This document shows positions 26,667-36,086 of a stretch of DNA of 64,000 nt, piece after piece; positions within the stretch are counted from its first letter, which is position 1, and each line of letters starts with the position of its first letter. Made by a program: the position numbers and the translations under genes. The notes beneath the pieces were generated by a model. The model was not told where the DNA came from. It ran no database searches and worked only from the letters and a program-made list of their open reading frames with translations. This stretch comes from Chthoniobacteraceae bacterium (GTDB lineage Bacteria > Verrucomicrobiota > Verrucomicrobiia > Chthoniobacterales > Chthoniobacteraceae): positions 1 through 64,000 of the forward strand of contig CANJNZ010000005.1 of NCBI GenBank assembly GCA_947476045.1. The letters are read 5' to 3'.

Positions 26667-27662
26667 TCAGACTGCTTCCTCCGGCACAGCTTTGGCGACT
26701 TCGGCGACTAGGGCGGGGACACTGAGGTTTTCGGCGAGACCGTCGTAGTTGAGGAGGACGCGGTGGCCGAGGACTTCGGGGGCGAAGTGGCGCACGTCCT
26801 CGAAGGCGACGTGGGCGCGGCCTTCGGCGAGGGCGCGCACGCGGGCGGCGCGGATGAGCGCCTGCACTGCGCGCGGGGACGCTCCCAATTTGACGAATTT
26901 TTTCACCGTGTCTCCGCTCTCGACGGCGTCGGGGTGCGTGGCGAGGACGAGGCGCACGGCGTAGTCGCGGAGGGGATCGGCGACGACCACTTTCTCCAAG
27001 ACGCTGCGCAGTTCCATGATGCGGTCGCCGCTCATGATGCGCGGCACGTCTGCGCCGCCGCCGAGCGTGGTGCGGCGGACGACTTCGTTCAACTCGGCGC
27101 GATTGAGGAAGGGCACGTTGAGCTTGAACATGAAGCGGTCGAGCTGCGCTTCGGGCAGCGGGTAGGTGCCTTCCTGCTCCAGCGGATTTTGCGTCGCGAG
27201 GACGAAGAACGGCGGGCGCAGCACGTGGGTTTCTCCGCCCACGGTCACGCTGCCTTCCTGCATCGTTTCCAGTAAAGCGGCCTGCGTCTTTGGCGTGGCG
27301 CGGTTGATTTCATCGGCGAGCAGGAGCTGGGTGAAAATCGGGCCGCGCCGGAATTCAAACTGGTAACGTCCGTCCGCGCCTGCGCTCATCACGGTCGTGC
27401 CGATGATGTCGGCGGGCATGAGGTCGGGCGTGAATTGGATGCGGCGGAAATCGAGATCGAGCGCGCGGGAGAGCGCCTTCACGAGTTCCGTTTTGCCAAG
27501 GCCGGGCACGCCTTCGAGCAGCACGTTGCCGCCCGCGATGACGGCGACGAGCACGCCATCCACCACGCGCTGCTGGCCGACGATGACGCGCCCGACGCTG
27601 TCGCGCAGTCGCTGGAAGTCGTCCCGGAATTTTTGTGCTTCGGCTTGGAGTGTGTCGCTCAT
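26667..27662 (-). CDS. MoxR-family AAA+ ATPase
   Basis: A 331-aa AAA+ protein with Walker [10 protein letters not shown], Walker [10 protein letters not shown], sensor 1 [19 protein letters not shown], and the MoxR-typical DRFMFKLN. Such ATPases act as chaperones for vWA-domain partners; here those are DUF58, the BatA-type protein and the 1002-aa protein upstream. The start at 27662 ([10 protein letters not shown]) gives the family length. A 100-base gap separates it from the DMT gene, which could hold an internal promoter. Confidence 0.95.
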   Translation of the reverse strand: MSDTLQAEAQKFRDDFQRLRDSVGRVIVGQQRVVDGVLVAVIAGGNVLLEGVPGLGKTELVKALSRALDLDFRRIQFTPDLMPADIIGTTVMSAGADGRYQFEFRRGPIFTQLLLADEINRATPKTQAALLETMQEGSVTVGGETHVLRPPFFVLATQNPLEQEGTYPLPEAQLDRFMFKLNVPFLNRAELNEVVRRTTLGGGADVPRIMSGDRIMELRSVLEKVVVADPLRDYAVRLVLATHPDAVESGDTVKKFVKLGASPRAVQALIRAARVRALAEGRAHVAFEDVRHFAPEVLGHRVLLNYDGLAENLSVPALVAEVAKAVPEEAV

Positions 27663-27762
27663 GGTGGTGGTGTTTGAGTTGTTGAAAATGGGCTGGCTCA
27701 GATGGTGATGGTTGTCCCTGAGAACGTGGTGATCGTCGAGGATTTCGGTGTGTAGTGCATGG

Positions 27763-28197
27763 TCACGCTTTCCAATTTAAGATGATGATACCCGCGAGAA
27801 CGAGTCCGGCACCGAGTGCGGTCTGCTTGGTGAATTCCTCGCGCAGAATGAGCGCGGAGAGCAGTAGCGTGATGAGGATGCTGCCTTTGTCCACGAGCGA
27901 GACGAACGTGACTGTGCCGGTCTTCATCGCGCGGTAGTAAAAAATCCATGACAGCGAAGTGGTCACGCCGCTCAGTGCGAGCAGGGCGAGATCGCGCGGT
28001 TGGGCGGAACGCAGCGCGGCTAGCGGTTTCGCGGTTGTCCACACGAGCATATTGAGCATCACAATGGTGAAAACGACGCAGGTGCGCAGGGCGAGGCTCA
28101 CGTCGGGGCCGAGATTTTTCATGCCGGACTTGGCGAGGACGCTGGTGAGTCCGGCGAAAATGGCGGCGAGGATGGCTTGGATTTTCCATGTTTCCAT
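27763..28197 (-). CDS. Small EamA/DMT-type permease (four to five helices)
   Basis: A 144-aa membrane protein beginning METWKIQAILAAIFAGLTS. Half-size EamA/DMT proteins with about five helices (here with LVDKGSILITLLLSALILRE at the end) typically form dimers. The last signature GAGLVLAGIIILNWKA matches the EamA repeat. It lies 3 bases from the 1002-aa gene and is read in the same transcript. Its presence here may be incidental to the vWA cluster. Confidence 0.85.
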   Translation of the reverse strand: METWKIQAILAAIFAGLTSVLAKSGMKNLGPDVSLALRTCVVFTIVMLNMLVWTTAKPLAALRSAQPRDLALLALSGVTTSLSWIFYYRAMKTGTVTFVSLVDKGSILITLLLSALILREEFTKQTALGAGLVLAGIIILNWKA

Positions 28198-28200
28198 ACG

Positions 28201-31200
28201 CTAGGAATTGTCGTCCTCCTGCCGCTTGCGCTTGCGTGCGAGCAGGCGTTCGGTGGTGGATTGCGGGGTTTCTTTGGAAGGTGGTTCTGGCGGTTTTTGC
28301 GGAGCGGGCACAGCGGCTTTCGGCGTGGCTGTGGTTTGCGCCGGGAGGATGACGGGCTTTGGTCGCTCGGCGGGTGTGGTGGTCGTTGCGACCTGCTTTT
28401 TGCGTTCGAGCAATGCGCCCATCGTGGCGGTGGACGCCCGTTTTTTGCTTAAACCAAACCAGCCCCGGATGACGAGCCAGTCGAGTTGCACGCGGCGCAA
28501 TGCGACATCGAGCGGGATGAGGCAGGCGAGCACGATGAGGAACCAGTCGAAGACGGGCTTGCTGCTTTCGCGTGTGCTGCGCGCTGGGTGGAAGAGGTCG
28601 AGATCCGCCGGGCTGAGGATGCGCCCGCCGGTGCGCTCGGCGATTTGTTTCAGCACAATCGGGTCGCTCTTGAAGCGCAGATACTCGGGCGAATACGGCA
28701 CGGCGAATCCGCCAAAGGCCTGCTCGTTTCGTGGCTTGCCGCCGTCGCCCGATGTGCTCACTCCGGCGGCGGCGATTTGGTAGCGGCCCTTGCCCCAGAG
28801 CGGAAACTGGCCTTGATAGCGGCGCGGCGCGATTTGCTTCAGCGGGACTTCCACCGTCTCGCCGCGCGGGCCGTTCACGCGGGCTTTCAATTCCATGAAG
28901 CTCTCGGTTTTTGCAAAATCCTCGATGGTGATGATGCCCTGCGCGCCCACGGCAAACGTCGAGAGCGTGAGGTCGCTGCGCTGCTCGACGCGCGAGACTT
29001 CGGTGGTGAGTTGTTTCACGAAGGCGCGGAATTTTTCCCAGCCCATCCAGTCGCGCGCCCAGTTTGGCGCGAGGTCGCTCGTCCACGCGGCAGTCGTGCC
29101 GAGGCCGTAGCGCCAAATGGCGAGCACGGGATCGGGCGAATCACCGGCGGCGGTTTCGGCGGCATCCGGCGGAGCTTTCAGCACGACGCTCGCGCGCGGC
29201 TTTGCAGTTGTTAGCACAAAGCCGTGAAGCATCGGCAGCGCGTCGAGGCCTTTCAAAATCGGCGATGGAAACTCGACCTGCGCGGCGAAGTCTTTGTTTT
29301 GCAGCATCGAGCGTTTCAGCGTCTTGGCCTCCTTGATGAAAATGCTCGGGAGCTGCGACGGATCCTGCGGGTAGTAAAAACGTCCGCCGGTTTCGTTCGC
29401 GATGCCTTCCATGAGCGCGACCGTCTGGCCGCCGTGTGGATTGATCGCCACGGTGGAGACGGTGACTTTCTGCGCCTTGTATTGCGCGAGCAGCGCCGGT
29501 GTCGGCGGCTGCGGATCGCCGTCGCTGATGATGATGCAGTGCTTCATCGCAGCGTCGCTGCCTTGGAGCCCTTTCAGCGCCATCGTCATGATGTTGTCGA
29601 AGGCCGGCATGTCCTCGGGCTCTGCGGCATTGATGAGCGGGAGCAGCTTGGTCTCGAATTCCTTCGCCGGCGTCATCGGAAAAACCCACTCGTCGCCCTT
29701 CGCGTATTTGAAATGCAGCAGCCCCACTTCGTCCTCGCCACCGAGCACGCGGATTGCCTCCTTCGCGATCCGTTTCGCCCACGTATTTCCCTCGGCAAAT
29801 TCGCAAGTGTGCATCACGAGCGCTAGCGCGCCCTTCGGCAGCACCTTCTTTTGCGTCACGTCCATGGTCACCGGCAAAGCGTCCTCCACCACGCTGCGAT
29901 GATAGCCGCCGGGGCCGAAGCTGTGCTCGCTGCCGAGCATGAGGAAGCCCGTGCCTTGATTGTAGATCGCCTCGTGCAGCGCCTGGAGTTGCACCGCGTC
30001 AAACGCATCGGCGGGGGCGTTTGGAAAAACGATCAAATCATACGGCAGCAGCGAAAGCGGGTCGCGCGGGAACTCATACGCCATGCGCACCTGCACGATG
30101 CGCTCGCTCTCCTTCATCGCCTTCACAAAACTTTCCCACTCGCGCGCGTCGGCGCGTGCATCCGTGACGACGAGCACCTTGCCCTCACCCTTCAAATACA
30201 GGTCGCCCATCGCAACATTGTTCTCCGCCCATGAATCCTCGCCCTTCGGCAATTCGATGCTGGCGACATATTCGTAGTAGCCCGGCCCGCGCTGCGGAAG
30301 CGGGAGCGAGAAGCGATTTTTTCCGGCTGCAAACTCGACCTCCTTCTCGAAAACCTGCTGCCCGTTTTCCGCGAGACGCAGCTTTCCTTTTCCAGCACCG
30401 AGCGAGGAAAGCAGCACGGTCGCCTCGTAGGTTTCGCCTTTTTTTACCACGCGCGGGAGGTCTAGGCGCTCCAGCCAGACTTCCTTGGAAAAGTCGAATC
30501 CCACCGGCAGCACATCCACTGCGATGCCGCGCGATTTCAGTTCGTCGAGTGTGGCGAGCACGTTGCCGTCCGTCTCGTTGCCGTCGCTGATGAGCACCAC
30601 GCGGCCCTGATTTCCCTCCGGCAACATCGCCGCAGCCAGTCCGAGGCCCTTCGCCATGTCGGAACCGTCGCGACCAATGCGGGAGTTGATCGTTTCAAAA
30701 GGGAACGATGTGCGAGGCGGCAGTTCCACCGACGCATCGCGACCGAAAACCACCAGCCCCGCTTCGTCTTTCTGCGGCTTTTGCCCGACTGATTTCAAAA
30801 TCCATTCCAGCGACTTGTCCGAGATTTTCTCGCCCATCGAGTCCGACACATCGAGCGCATACACGAGCGAGAGAGCGTCCGACTTTCTCACCGCCCTCGG
30901 CTCGGCGAGCAGCGCGGCAAAGATTCCCATCAGCAGAAGTCGCGACAGCAGCGCTGCATGCGCCCGCCATCCACGCAGTCCGCTCGATCCCGCGAAGTGC
31001 ATCCACCACACCCACGGCGCGGCGAGCATCAGCCAGAACGCGGGCCGCCATGTGAAGCGAATGATGCCGCGCATTTCGCAGACGACCACCGCTGCCGCAT
31101 ACACCGCCGCGAAAATCAGCAACGGCGAAAGCGCGAGCAGCGTCACGCGCTGGCGTGCCGCCGGAACAAGCGAGCGACCCCAGCGTTGGAGAAATGTGAA

Positions 31201-31209
31201 GGGCTTCAC
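28201..31209 (-). CDS. Large membrane protein with vWA domain(s) and GATase-like domain
   Basis: A 1002-aa protein and the first gene of the cluster. Helices lie near residues 24-45, 55-70 and 88-103. A vWA domain starts ALDVSDSMG (MIDAS at 120-124) with VVLISDGNETD. A GATase-like segment reads LIVFPNAP and LMLGSEHSFGPGGY (about 390-436). A second vWA-like fold has IISDGDPQPP (about 560) but lacks a full DxSxS. A C-terminal helix is near VFDWFLIVLACL. The tail is basic and Pro-rich. This combination is known in Verrucomicrobia/Planctomycetes as uncharacterised proteins. Role: unknown; envelope assembly is inferred. Confidence 0.83.
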   Translation of the reverse strand: MKPFTFLQRWGRSLVPAARQRVTLLALSPLLIFAAVYAAAVVVCEMRGIIRFTWRPAFWLMLAAPWVWWMHFAGSSGLRGWRAHAALLSRLLLMGIFAALLAEPRAVRKSDALSLVYALDVSDSMGEKISDKSLEWILKSVGQKPQKDEAGLVVFGRDASVELPPRTSFPFETINSRIGRDGSDMAKGLGLAAAMLPEGNQGRVVLISDGNETDGNVLATLDELKSRGIAVDVLPVGFDFSKEVWLERLDLPRVVKKGETYEATVLLSSLGAGKGKLRLAENGQQVFEKEVEFAAGKNRFSLPLPQRGPGYYEYVASIELPKGEDSWAENNVAMGDLYLKGEGKVLVVTDARADAREWESFVKAMKESERIVQVRMAYEFPRDPLSLLPYDLIVFPNAPADAFDAVQLQALHEAIYNQGTGFLMLGSEHSFGPGGYHRSVVEDALPVTMDVTQKKVLPKGALALVMHTCEFAEGNTWAKRIAKEAIRVLGGEDEVGLLHFKYAKGDEWVFPMTPAKEFETKLLPLINAAEPEDMPAFDNIMTMALKGLQGSDAAMKHCIIISDGDPQPPTPALLAQYKAQKVTVSTVAINPHGGQTVALMEGIANETGGRFYYPQDPSQLPSIFIKEAKTLKRSMLQNKDFAAQVEFPSPILKGLDALPMLHGFVLTTAKPRASVVLKAPPDAAETAAGDSPDPVLAIWRYGLGTTAAWTSDLAPNWARDWMGWEKFRAFVKQLTTEVSRVEQRSDLTLSTFAVGAQGIITIEDFAKTESFMELKARVNGPRGETVEVPLKQIAPRRYQGQFPLWGKGRYQIAAAGVSTSGDGGKPRNEQAFGGFAVPYSPEYLRFKSDPIVLKQIAERTGGRILSPADLDLFHPARSTRESSKPVFDWFLIVLACLIPLDVALRRVQLDWLVIRGWFGLSKKRASTATMGALLERKKQVATTTTPAERPKPVILPAQTTATPKAAVPAPQKPPEPPSKETPQSTTERLLARKRKRQEDDNS

Positions 31210-31330
31210 GGGCGCGGACTGTGTGGAAAAAAGCCCCGTCGAAGCGAGCGATTATTCGAGGGAGAGGGATGGGAGCGTGGTCGGCATGGACATGATGGAT
31301 ACGGCCACCACTGCCAAACACGGCTCCGCT

Positions 31331-31699
31331 TTATCCGATGTGTGCGCTGTATGCGGTGGCATCCATGAGCGCGTCGCGGTCGGCGGGGTTGGAGAGTTCG
31401 AGTTTGAACATCCAGCCTGCGCCGTAGGGATCGGTGTTCACGAGCGCGGGGTTGGCGGTGAGGTCGGCGTTTGCGGCGACGACTTTTCCGGCGGCGGGCG
31501 CATAGATGTCGCTCGCGGCTTTCACGCTCTCGACGACGCAGATGACGTCGCCGGCGTTCACCGTTTTGCCGATGGCGGGCAGGTCCACGAAAACCACGTC
31601 GGTCAGCTCGTGCTGGGCGTGATCGGTGATGCCGGCGGTGCCGTCAGCGCGGAGCCATTCGTGGGATTTTGCGTAGCGGAGATCGTCTGGAACGTTCAT
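31331..31699 (-). CDS. gcvH: Glycine cleavage system H protein
   Basis: A 122-aa lipoyl carrier that shuttles the aminomethyl group between P and T proteins. The lipoylated lysine lies in [14 protein letters not shown], and the family core [16 protein letters not shown] opens the protein. It follows gcvT by 29 bases, so the two are probably cotranscribed. gcvP is not within the window, nor is a glycine riboswitch visible upstream of gcvT (only 34 bases separate it from the rhomboid gene). Confidence 0.96.
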   Translation of the reverse strand: MNVPDDLRYAKSHEWLRADGTAGITDHAQHELTDVVFVDLPAIGKTVNAGDVICVVESVKAASDIYAPAAGKVVAANADLTANPALVNTDPYGAGWMFKLELSNPADRDALMDATAYSAHIG

Positions 31700-31728
31700 G
31701 TGATGAATTGTGAAAGTGTGGTTGTGTG

Positions 31729-32838
31729 CTATCCGGCGCTGCCGCCGCGGTGAAGCGGTTTCTTTTCCACGACGGCGGGAAAGCGGCGTCCGCGGATGTC
31801 AATTTCGATGGCCGTGCCGGGCGTGACGGATGCAGGCAGATACGCGAGGCCGATGCCGCAGCCGAGCGTCGGCGAAAGTCCACCGCTGCACGTTTCGCCG
31901 ATTTGCGCTCCTTCGTTCCAGACGCCGTAGTGGCTGCGTGGCGGCGGAGTCGCGCCGACCATTTTGAAAGCGACGAGCTTGCGCGCGGGGCCGCTGGCTT
32001 TTTGTTCGGCGAGGACGGCGCGACCTGTGAAGTCAGGTTTGTTCAAATCCACAAAAAAACCGAGTCCCGCCTCGATGGGCGTGTGGTCGGGCGAGAGATC
32101 GTTTCCATTCAGCGGGTAGCACATTTCCATGCGCAACGTGTCGCGTGCACCGAGTCCGCAAGGCTGGATGCCAAACGCTGCGCCGGTCGTGAGCACGTCG
32201 TTGAAAAGTTTCACCGCTGATGCCGACGGGCAGAAAATCTCGAACCCATCCTCGCCCGTGTAGCCGGTGCGCGCGATGTAGAGCGGCACGCCGCCGAGTT
32301 CCAGTCGGACGATGGCATTGCGTGTTGGCGCGACGCATTTCCCCGCGACAAACGCATCGAACCACGCCGCTGCGCGCGGCCCCTGCACGGCGAGTCCAGC
32401 GTGGGAGTCGCTCTGGTTTTCCAAAATCACGCCGTTGTCGAGATGCGCGCTGAGCCACGCGAAATCTTCGTCAATTTTTGCGGCGTTCACGACGAGCAGC
32501 CACTCGTGGTCGCAGATGCGGTAGATGATGAGGTCGTCAATCACGCCGCCGCGCTCGTTGAGCATCAGCGTGTATTGCCCGCCGCCGATGGCGAGTTTCT
32601 CGACGTTGTTGGTGAGCATCCGGTTCAGCCATGCGGCGGCACCGGTGCCGCGCGCGAAAAACTGGCCCATGTGCGAAATATCGAAGACGCCCAGCGCAGT
32701 GCGGACGGCATGATGTTCGGCGATGATGCCTGCGTATTGCACGGGCATGTCCCAACCGCCAAAGCCGATCATTTTACCACCGAGACGGACGTGTTCGGCG
32801 TGGAGCGGCGTGGTTTTTAAAGTAGCATCTGCGGGCAT
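31729..32838 (-). CDS. gcvT: Glycine cleavage system T protein (aminomethyltransferase)
   Basis: A 369-aa THF-dependent aminomethyltransferase from ATG 32838 ([20 protein letters not shown]). Family marks are [38 protein letters not shown] and LGARDTLR. It makes 5,10-methylene-THF from the H-bound intermediate, linking to folD in the window. The upstream frame to 32964 overlaps the end of the rhomboid gene and is rejected. The 34-base gap suggests one transcript with the rhomboid gene. Confidence 0.96.
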   Translation of the reverse strand: MPADATLKTTPLHAEHVRLGGKMIGFGGWDMPVQYAGIIAEHHAVRTALGVFDISHMGQFFARGTGAAAWLNRMLTNNVEKLAIGGGQYTLMLNERGGVIDDLIIYRICDHEWLLVVNAAKIDEDFAWLSAHLDNGVILENQSDSHAGLAVQGPRAAAWFDAFVAGKCVAPTRNAIVRLELGGVPLYIARTGYTGEDGFEIFCPSASAVKLFNDVLTTGAAFGIQPCGLGARDTLRMEMCYPLNGNDLSPDHTPIEAGLGFFVDLNKPDFTGRAVLAEQKASGPARKLVAFKMVGATPPPRSHYGVWNEGAQIGETCSGGLSPTLGCGIGLAYLPASVTPGTAIEIDIRGRRFPAVVEKKPLHRGGSAG

Positions 32839-32872
32839 GAGGGCGCGGAGACTAAGAGCCGAGCCGCGAGTG

Positions 32873-33928
32873 TCAACGCCCGCGCTTCCGCGTATTCCAT
32901 TTCGCCACGATGAAGCCAGCGGCCATGCCGAAAACGAGTCCCCCAGTGTGCGCGGCGTTGGCAATCGGGCCGAGCAGGCCGGTGTAACAGACGACCAGCC
33001 AGATCATCATCAACTGCACCGTTTGAGGGTTCAGCCTCCAGAGGCCGCTGCGGTCGAATTTTCCGCGCATCCACAAATAGCCGAACAGCCCGTAGTTCAC
33101 GCCCGACAGCCCGCCAGCGCCGGGGCCGGCCCAAAGCAGTTGCGCGTAATTGCTCACGATCGCCGTGAGCAAAACGAGCACTGCGAGATAGCCCGCACCG
33201 AAGCGATGCTGAATGAAACCGCCGAGGTCGCGCAGCCACATCAGATTAAAAACGATGTGCATGATTCCGAAGTGCAGGAAAATCGAAGCGAACAGCCGCC
33301 AGACTTGGCCGTGGCGCACTTCGGGCAGCGAGATGTCGTAAAAATGCCGCCGCACTTTGCGTGTGAATTCTCCGCCGCTCGCCAGAAGGTCCCTGCTCAG
33401 ATCGAGGTTATCCTCGATGTTTGTCGGGTCGCGCCACTCGGTCATCGCGAGCTTGTTGCGTCGCTCGAATAATTTTTCCGCCGCCAGTGCCTTTTCCGAT
33501 TTATCCGCACCGTGGCCCTGCGGCGTCCACGCGGACGGCATGAATTCCAACTCACCCGCCCAGAGCGTCACCGCCACGCTGATGATTGCCAGCAGCATCG
33601 GCAGCCACGCAAAGCCAGTGAAGTTCCGTTCGTATTCCATCCGCTCGCGCGTGATCACATTCGATGCACGCCGTGCGTCCTCTTTTTCCTGAAGTGCGCG
33701 TTTAGCATTCGCCTCGCGCACCGCAGCAAAAAATTCTGCATCATACGGGTTCGCGCGGAAGCGGGCGAGCGTGGCGGTGGCTTCTGCGAGGTGATCGTCA
33801 TCGTGGACCCAGATGGAGAAAGCGCCGTCGTCCTCGGCCTCGATGTCCGTCTCGATGCCGCGCACGTAGAGAACTCCGCTCAGGGTCTTCGCGTCTTTTT
33901 CCGTAGGCAGGTTGCCAATGTTTCGCAT
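32873..33928 (-). CDS. Rhomboid-family intramembrane serine protease
   Basis: A 351-aa protein with a roughly 200-residue cytosolic N-terminal part, then six helices. The catalytic serine is Ser275 in GLSGVNYGLFGY, and the histidine is His327 in NAAHTGGL. The oxyanion-hole HxxxN is His224/Asn228. GlpG-like N-terminal features (ETDIEAEDDGAFSIWV) match a cytosolic domain as in E. coli GlpG. It sits upstream of gcvT on the same strand. Substrates are unknown. Confidence 0.93.
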   Translation of the reverse strand: MRNIGNLPTEKDAKTLSGVLYVRGIETDIEAEDDGAFSIWVHDDDHLAEATATLARFRANPYDAEFFAAVREANAKRALQEKEDARRASNVITRERMEYERNFTGFAWLPMLLAIISVAVTLWAGELEFMPSAWTPQGHGADKSEKALAAEKLFERRNKLAMTEWRDPTNIEDNLDLSRDLLASGGEFTRKVRRHFYDISLPEVRHGQVWRLFASIFLHFGIMHIVFNLMWLRDLGGFIQHRFGAGYLAVLVLLTAIVSNYAQLLWAGPGAGGLSGVNYGLFGYLWMRGKFDRSGLWRLNPQTVQLMMIWLVVCYTGLLGPIANAAHTGGLVFGMAAGFIVAKWNTRKRGR

Positions 33929-33984
33929 GAGCGGGCTGTATCAGTGCAGCGAGCGGGCGACACGGTAAAAATGAACCATGATGA

Positions 33985-34332
33985 CTCGCACAAAGGCACG
34001 AAGGCACAAAGTGGTGGTTTGTATTTTCCGAGCCCAGACGGCTGGATTTTACATGGCGTTAGTCACCAAACACGTGAACGGCCCAATTTCGATTCACTGC
34101 TGCTTCGATTTTACGCAAGTCCATGAATCAAAACTCCGTGTCCTCCGTGAACACCGTGCGAGGCACATTTCGAATTTCTTAACACAGAGGGATGGATGCA
34201 GCACAAATCCTCGCGCGGAGTTCACGGAGGACACGGAGCAGGATGTGCAGGGCCGCCGCAAATCCGCCCGTGCTCCAATGCAGGACAAATAGACAGAGCC
34301 AATTACTTCGTGCCTTTGCGCCTTTGTGCGAG
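33985..34332. repeat. Nested inverted-repeat element before pyrD
   Basis: The outer arms pair 33985-34012 with 34305-34332 (25 of 28 bases match; core CTCGCACAAAGGC). The inner arms pair 34134-34163 with 34209-34238 (28 of 30; core CTCCGTGTCCTCCGTGAAC). No credible gene lies inside, and the whole would fold into one long hairpin with a second hairpin within it. It is about 350 bases. The right arm covers the farthest upstream pyrD start. It resembles a non-autonomous MITE or a large REP element; no transposase is near. Confidence 0.85.
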
Positions 34333-35405
34333 GCTTCTTCGATTTTTGGCTGGTTGCCCTCGCGGCGTGTTTTGTGTTGCCTGCGCGCGTGCTGGATTTT
34401 GCCTACCGTCGTCTTGTTCGTCCGTTGTTGTTCCGTTGCGATGCGGAGCGCGTGCATCATTTTGTCATGGCCTTTTTGCATGGGCTGGGGCCTGCGATGC
34501 AGAGTTTGCACCGCGCATTTCCGCAGGATGCGACGCGCGAGCGCGAGGTCTTCGGGCTGAAATTTCCAAACGCCGTCGGCCTCGCGGCGGGCTTCGACAA
34601 GAACGCGCTCGTGCTGCCCGCGTGGGAGGGGCTCGGCTTTGGTTTTGCGGAAGTGGGCACCATCACCGCCAAGGTGCAGCCGGGGAATCCACGCCCGCGA
34701 CTTTTCCGCGTGCCGGAGATCGGCGGCGTGATCAATCGCATGGGCTTCAACAACGACGGTGCGGAAGTGATCGCCGCGCGGCTGGCGAAATTGCGCGCAA
34801 CGCCGAGGTGGCCGCGCTTTCCCGTGGGAATCAATCTCGGTAAATCGAAAGTCACGCCGCTGGAGGAGGCGACGGCGGACTACCTCGCATCGTTCGCGCG
34901 ACTGCGGGAACTGGGCGACTACTTCGTGCTCAACGTCTCGTCGCCAAACACGCCGGACCTGCGAAAGCTTCAGGATCGTGCCGCTCTCGCGGAGCTTTTC
35001 CGCGCAGTGCAGGCCGCAAACACCGCGAAAAAGCCCGTGCTCGTGAAAATCGCGCCCGACCTCACGTGGGAAGCCGTCGACGACGTGCTCGCACTCGTCG
35101 AGGAACACGCCATCGCCGGAGTCATCGCGACGAACACGACGATTGATCATTCCCCTGTGCCCGAAGCACGCCGGCAAACCGGCGGACTGAGCGGCAAACC
35201 ACTGCGCACACGCGCCACCGAGGTCATCCGCCACATCACGAGCCGGACAAAAACGCCCGTCATCGGCGTCGGCGGCATATTTTCCGCCGACGATGCCCGC
35301 GAGAAATTCGACGCCGGAGCCGCCCTCGTCCAACTCTACACCGGCTTCATCTACGAAGGCCCCGCCCTGGTCCGAGCTATCGCTCGCTATTCTTCGCCGA
35401 AATAG
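34326..35405 (+). CDS. pyrD: Dihydroorotate dehydrogenase (quinone), class 2
   Basis: The FMN enzyme of pyrimidine synthesis, membrane-associated, passes electrons to quinone. Marks are [46 protein letters not shown] and [13 protein letters not shown]. The catalytic base is the Ser in NVSSPNT, as in class 2. The longest frame starts GTG 34326, inside the right arm of the repeat; GTG 34374 or 34389 ([11 protein letters not shown], aligning to the E. coli start) is more likely, as no ribosome site is seen. The end overlaps the convergent parE by 19 bases. Confidence 0.92.
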   Translation: MRGFFDFWLVALAACFVLPARVLDFAYRRLVRPLLFRCDAERVHHFVMAFLHGLGPAMQSLHRAFPQDATREREVFGLKFPNAVGLAAGFDKNALVLPAWEGLGFGFAEVGTITAKVQPGNPRPRLFRVPEIGGVINRMGFNNDGAEVIAARLAKLRATPRWPRFPVGINLGKSKVTPLEEATADYLASFARLRELGDYFVLNVSSPNTPDLRKLQDRAALAELFRAVQAANTAKKPVLVKIAPDLTWEAVDDVLALVEEHAIAGVIATNTTIDHSPVPEARRQTGGLSGKPLRTRATEVIRHITSRTKTPVIGVGGIFSADDAREKFDAGAALVQLYTGFIYEGPALVRAIARYSSPK

Positions 35406-35686
35406 GCAGACGCGATGTCCCGCGCGCCGTGGAGCGCGCGAACGAGTTGAATTCCATCCGCGACTTCGCGGTAGAAAAGGAGGTAGTTGCCAACGGGAAA
35501 ACTGCGGAGATTTGGTGCGAGGTCGAACTCCCCTTTGCCCAACGCTGGCATCGTCGCGAGAAGACGGAGCTTTTGCTCAAAAGCGGAAATCAGCCGGTCT
35601 GCGGCACGAGAATCATCCTTGGCGATGTAATCCCAAATCTCCTCGTAATCGAGGATGCTCAGCGCACTGCGAGTGACGTTCGCCAT
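35387..35686 (-). CDS. RelE/ParE-type toxin
   Basis: A 99-aa ParE-like toxin. It shows the family helix [20 protein letters not shown], then [16 protein letters not shown] and [10 protein letters not shown] near the end. The ATG at 35686 shares one base with the antitoxin TAA (TAATG). ParE toxins poison gyrase, RelE ones cut mRNA; the sequence fits the ParE side, but this is not certain. The last 19 bases overlap the end of pyrD on the other strand. Confidence 0.85.
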   Translation of the reverse strand: MANVTRSALSILDYEEIWDYIAKDDSRAADRLISAFEQKLRLLATMPALGKGEFDLAPNLRSFPVGNYLLFYREVADGIQLVRALHGARDIASAYFGEE

Positions 35687-35958
35687 TACGACTGCAACGA
35701 GGTGCGCTTCGCATTCATATCCGCGAGGAAGCTCTCCAAATCGAACTCCGCCGTTTTTCCAGCATCGAGTTCCGTGATACCTTTTTCGATTTCCCGTTTC
35801 AGTTCCGCGCGCCTCGCCTTGCGGAGTTCTTCCCGCGTTTTGAGAATATCAAGGGCAGTCGCCACGACTTCGCTCTTAGTGGTAAATGAACCACCATCCA
35901 CCGCATCGCGGATGAACTTCTCATGGTCTTCGTTAAGCGTGATGGCGACCGTTGTCAT
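35686..35958 (-). CDS. ParD-type ribbon-helix-helix antitoxin
   Basis: A 90-aa antitoxin from ATG 35958 (MTTVAITLNEDHEKFI). The N-terminal RHH domain (VAITLNEDHEKF to TTKSEVVATAL) would bind the promoter as a dimer, and the C-terminal RRAELKREIEKGITEL helix would clasp the toxin. The frame upstream to 36060 is rejected. It is divergent from scpA, with a 128-base gap that should contain both promoters and its operator. Confidence 0.87.
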   Translation of the reverse strand: MTTVAITLNEDHEKFIRDAVDGGSFTTKSEVVATALDILKTREELRKARRAELKREIEKGITELDAGKTAEFDLESFLADMNAKRTSLQS

Positions 35959-36086
35959 GCGCGCACGATACACGCGGCAATCACACCGGCAAGCAGGGGA
36001 TGAACGGGCTTTTGGTGAATTAGCATTCATTCCCCCGGCACTTGCACTTGCACACCCCACGGTCGCGCCCGTAGCCTCCGCGCCTC

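Noticed and set aside
27698-29116. 472-residue frame on the minus strand
   Set aside because: It is an Arg/His-rich shadow frame overlapping the 1002-aa vWA gene and the small DMT gene; composition is not protein-like.
32839-32872. Glycine riboswitch before gcvT
   Set aside because: Only 34 bases separate gcvT from the rhomboid gene, too short for the aptamer.
34021-34300. Plus-strand frames within the nested repeat before pyrD
   Set aside because: They are short, lack domains, and follow from the inverted-repeat sequence.
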